Source: VXNE01 sp965261535
Lineage (GTDB): Bacteria; Pseudomonadota; Gammaproteobacteria; Pseudomonadales; Azotimanducaceae
DNA: 64,000 bases
NCBI GenBank assembly: GCA_965261535.1
Contig: OZ253469.1
Span: 3,472,001-3,536,000 of the forward strand
Direction: 5' to 3'
In this document: positions 63,774 to 64,000 of the stretch, piece after piece
How the letters are laid out: each line of letters opens with the position of its first letter
How positions within the stretch are numbered: the first letter of the stretch is position 1
Made by a program: the position numbers and the translations under genes
Notes under the pieces: model-generated
The model's input: the letters and a program-made list of their open reading frames with translations, nothing else
Database searches by the model: none
Told to the model about the DNA's origin: nothing

Positions 63774-64000
63774 ATGAGGACAATCAGCCTGTTGAATACG
63801 GAAACACTTGAGGACCTGCTCGCGCGCTACGACGTTGGCCGGCTACTCGATCACCTGCCAGCTTCCCACGGCATTGAGAACAGCAACTATTTCATAACGA
63901 CCGCCAAGGACGGCGTGCGGAGCCACTGGGTGCTGACCATTCTGGAGCAGCCATCCAATTCCGGGCCGGGCTACGTGCCGCTGCTCGATCTCTGCCATGG
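63774..64000 (+). CDS. thrB: homoserine kinase, partial (runs off the end)
   Basis: From ATG 63774 the frame reads LLNTETLEDLLARYDVGRLL then PASHGIENSNYFITTAKDG and WVLTILEQPSN and stays open to the window end. This is the N-terminus of the APH-fold homoserine kinase of proteobacteria (GI.NSNYF.T motif and VLT.fE). It phosphorylates homoserine in threonine synthesis. About 75 residues of ~320 are visible. It starts 54 bp after the YejA-like gene. Confidence 0.8.
   Translation, partial: MRTISLLNTETLEDLLARYDVGRLLDHLPASHGIENSNYFITTAKDGVRSHWVLTILEQPSNSGPGYVPLLDLCH

Overview
The window looks like a high-GC, Gram-negative gammaproteobacterium. The evidence is two large TonB-dependent receptors plus a TonB-family protein, the metK-metF-gshB-tonB gene order, a PolII-type DNA polymerase (polB), modABC, class I fructose-bisphosphate aldolase and a ThrB of the APH-fold type. 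Several CaiB/BaiF CoA-transferases, SDRs and a phytanoyl-CoA dioxygenase are typical of uncultured marine or host-associated lineages; that habitat is inference. Pseudogenes, IS relics, broken toxin-antitoxin (TA) modules and frameshifts are unusually common for 64 kb, which suggests a genome under decay or active mobile-element turnover. Some frameshifts could be assembly errors.

Layout. 0-3.6 kb is an IS graveyard: a dead ISNCY-type transposase, a secreted proline-rich protein, a beheaded secreted HNH nuclease and a deleted DDE transposase, bounded by two perfect 18-bp direct repeats. 3.7-13.1 kb holds two TonB-dependent receptors, one followed by an FG-GAP/ASPIC-UnbV lipoprotein and the other divergent from a TlpA-like thioredoxin protein. 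13.4-15.7 kb is polB. 16.1-26.5 kb is the most striking locus: a 3206-residue Sec-exported Ig/FN3/cadherin-like-SpvB-RHS protein with a lipase-like C-terminal tip, followed 5 nt later by an ankyrin-repeat membrane-anchored protein that is probably its immunity partner, and then an orphan RHS scrap.

27.3-29.0 kb carries a PhyH dioxygenase and a delta-class carbonic anhydrase. 29.0-36.7 kb on the minus strand carries, in transcription order, metK, metF, gshB, tonB, tRNA-Val, an aquaporin and modABC. A ~300-bp MITE-like element sits exactly at the aquaporin/modA junction. 36.9-39.3 kb has vapB with a truncated vapC, pgk and an alpha/beta hydrolase. 39.3-42.7 kb has a D-2-hydroxyglutarate dehydrogenase-like gene whose last 465 bp are duplicated ~2 kb downstream, bracketing an islet with a HigB-type toxin and a chimeric antitoxin/unknown protein. 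A frameshifted LysR gene, a STAS protein, class I aldolase and a second MITE copy follow.

46-52.3 kb encodes a D-aminoacylase-like amidohydrolase, YbjQ, a methyltransferase, a secreted metallophosphoesterase and a Spondin_N secreted protein. 52.4-61.5 kb is an acyl-CoA/redox cluster (fused double CoA-transferase, two SDRs, an MDR reductase, two coupled CoA-transferases) introduced by an eight-copy 'GGGACACCCA' repeat array. The window ends with a YejA-like solute-binding protein and the start of thrB.

The MITE pair with CTAG target sites, the RHS-lipase/ankyrin pair with a TonB-box-like motif at the base of the tip, the duplicated-3'-end islet, and the divergent-promoter repeat array are the observations most worth following.
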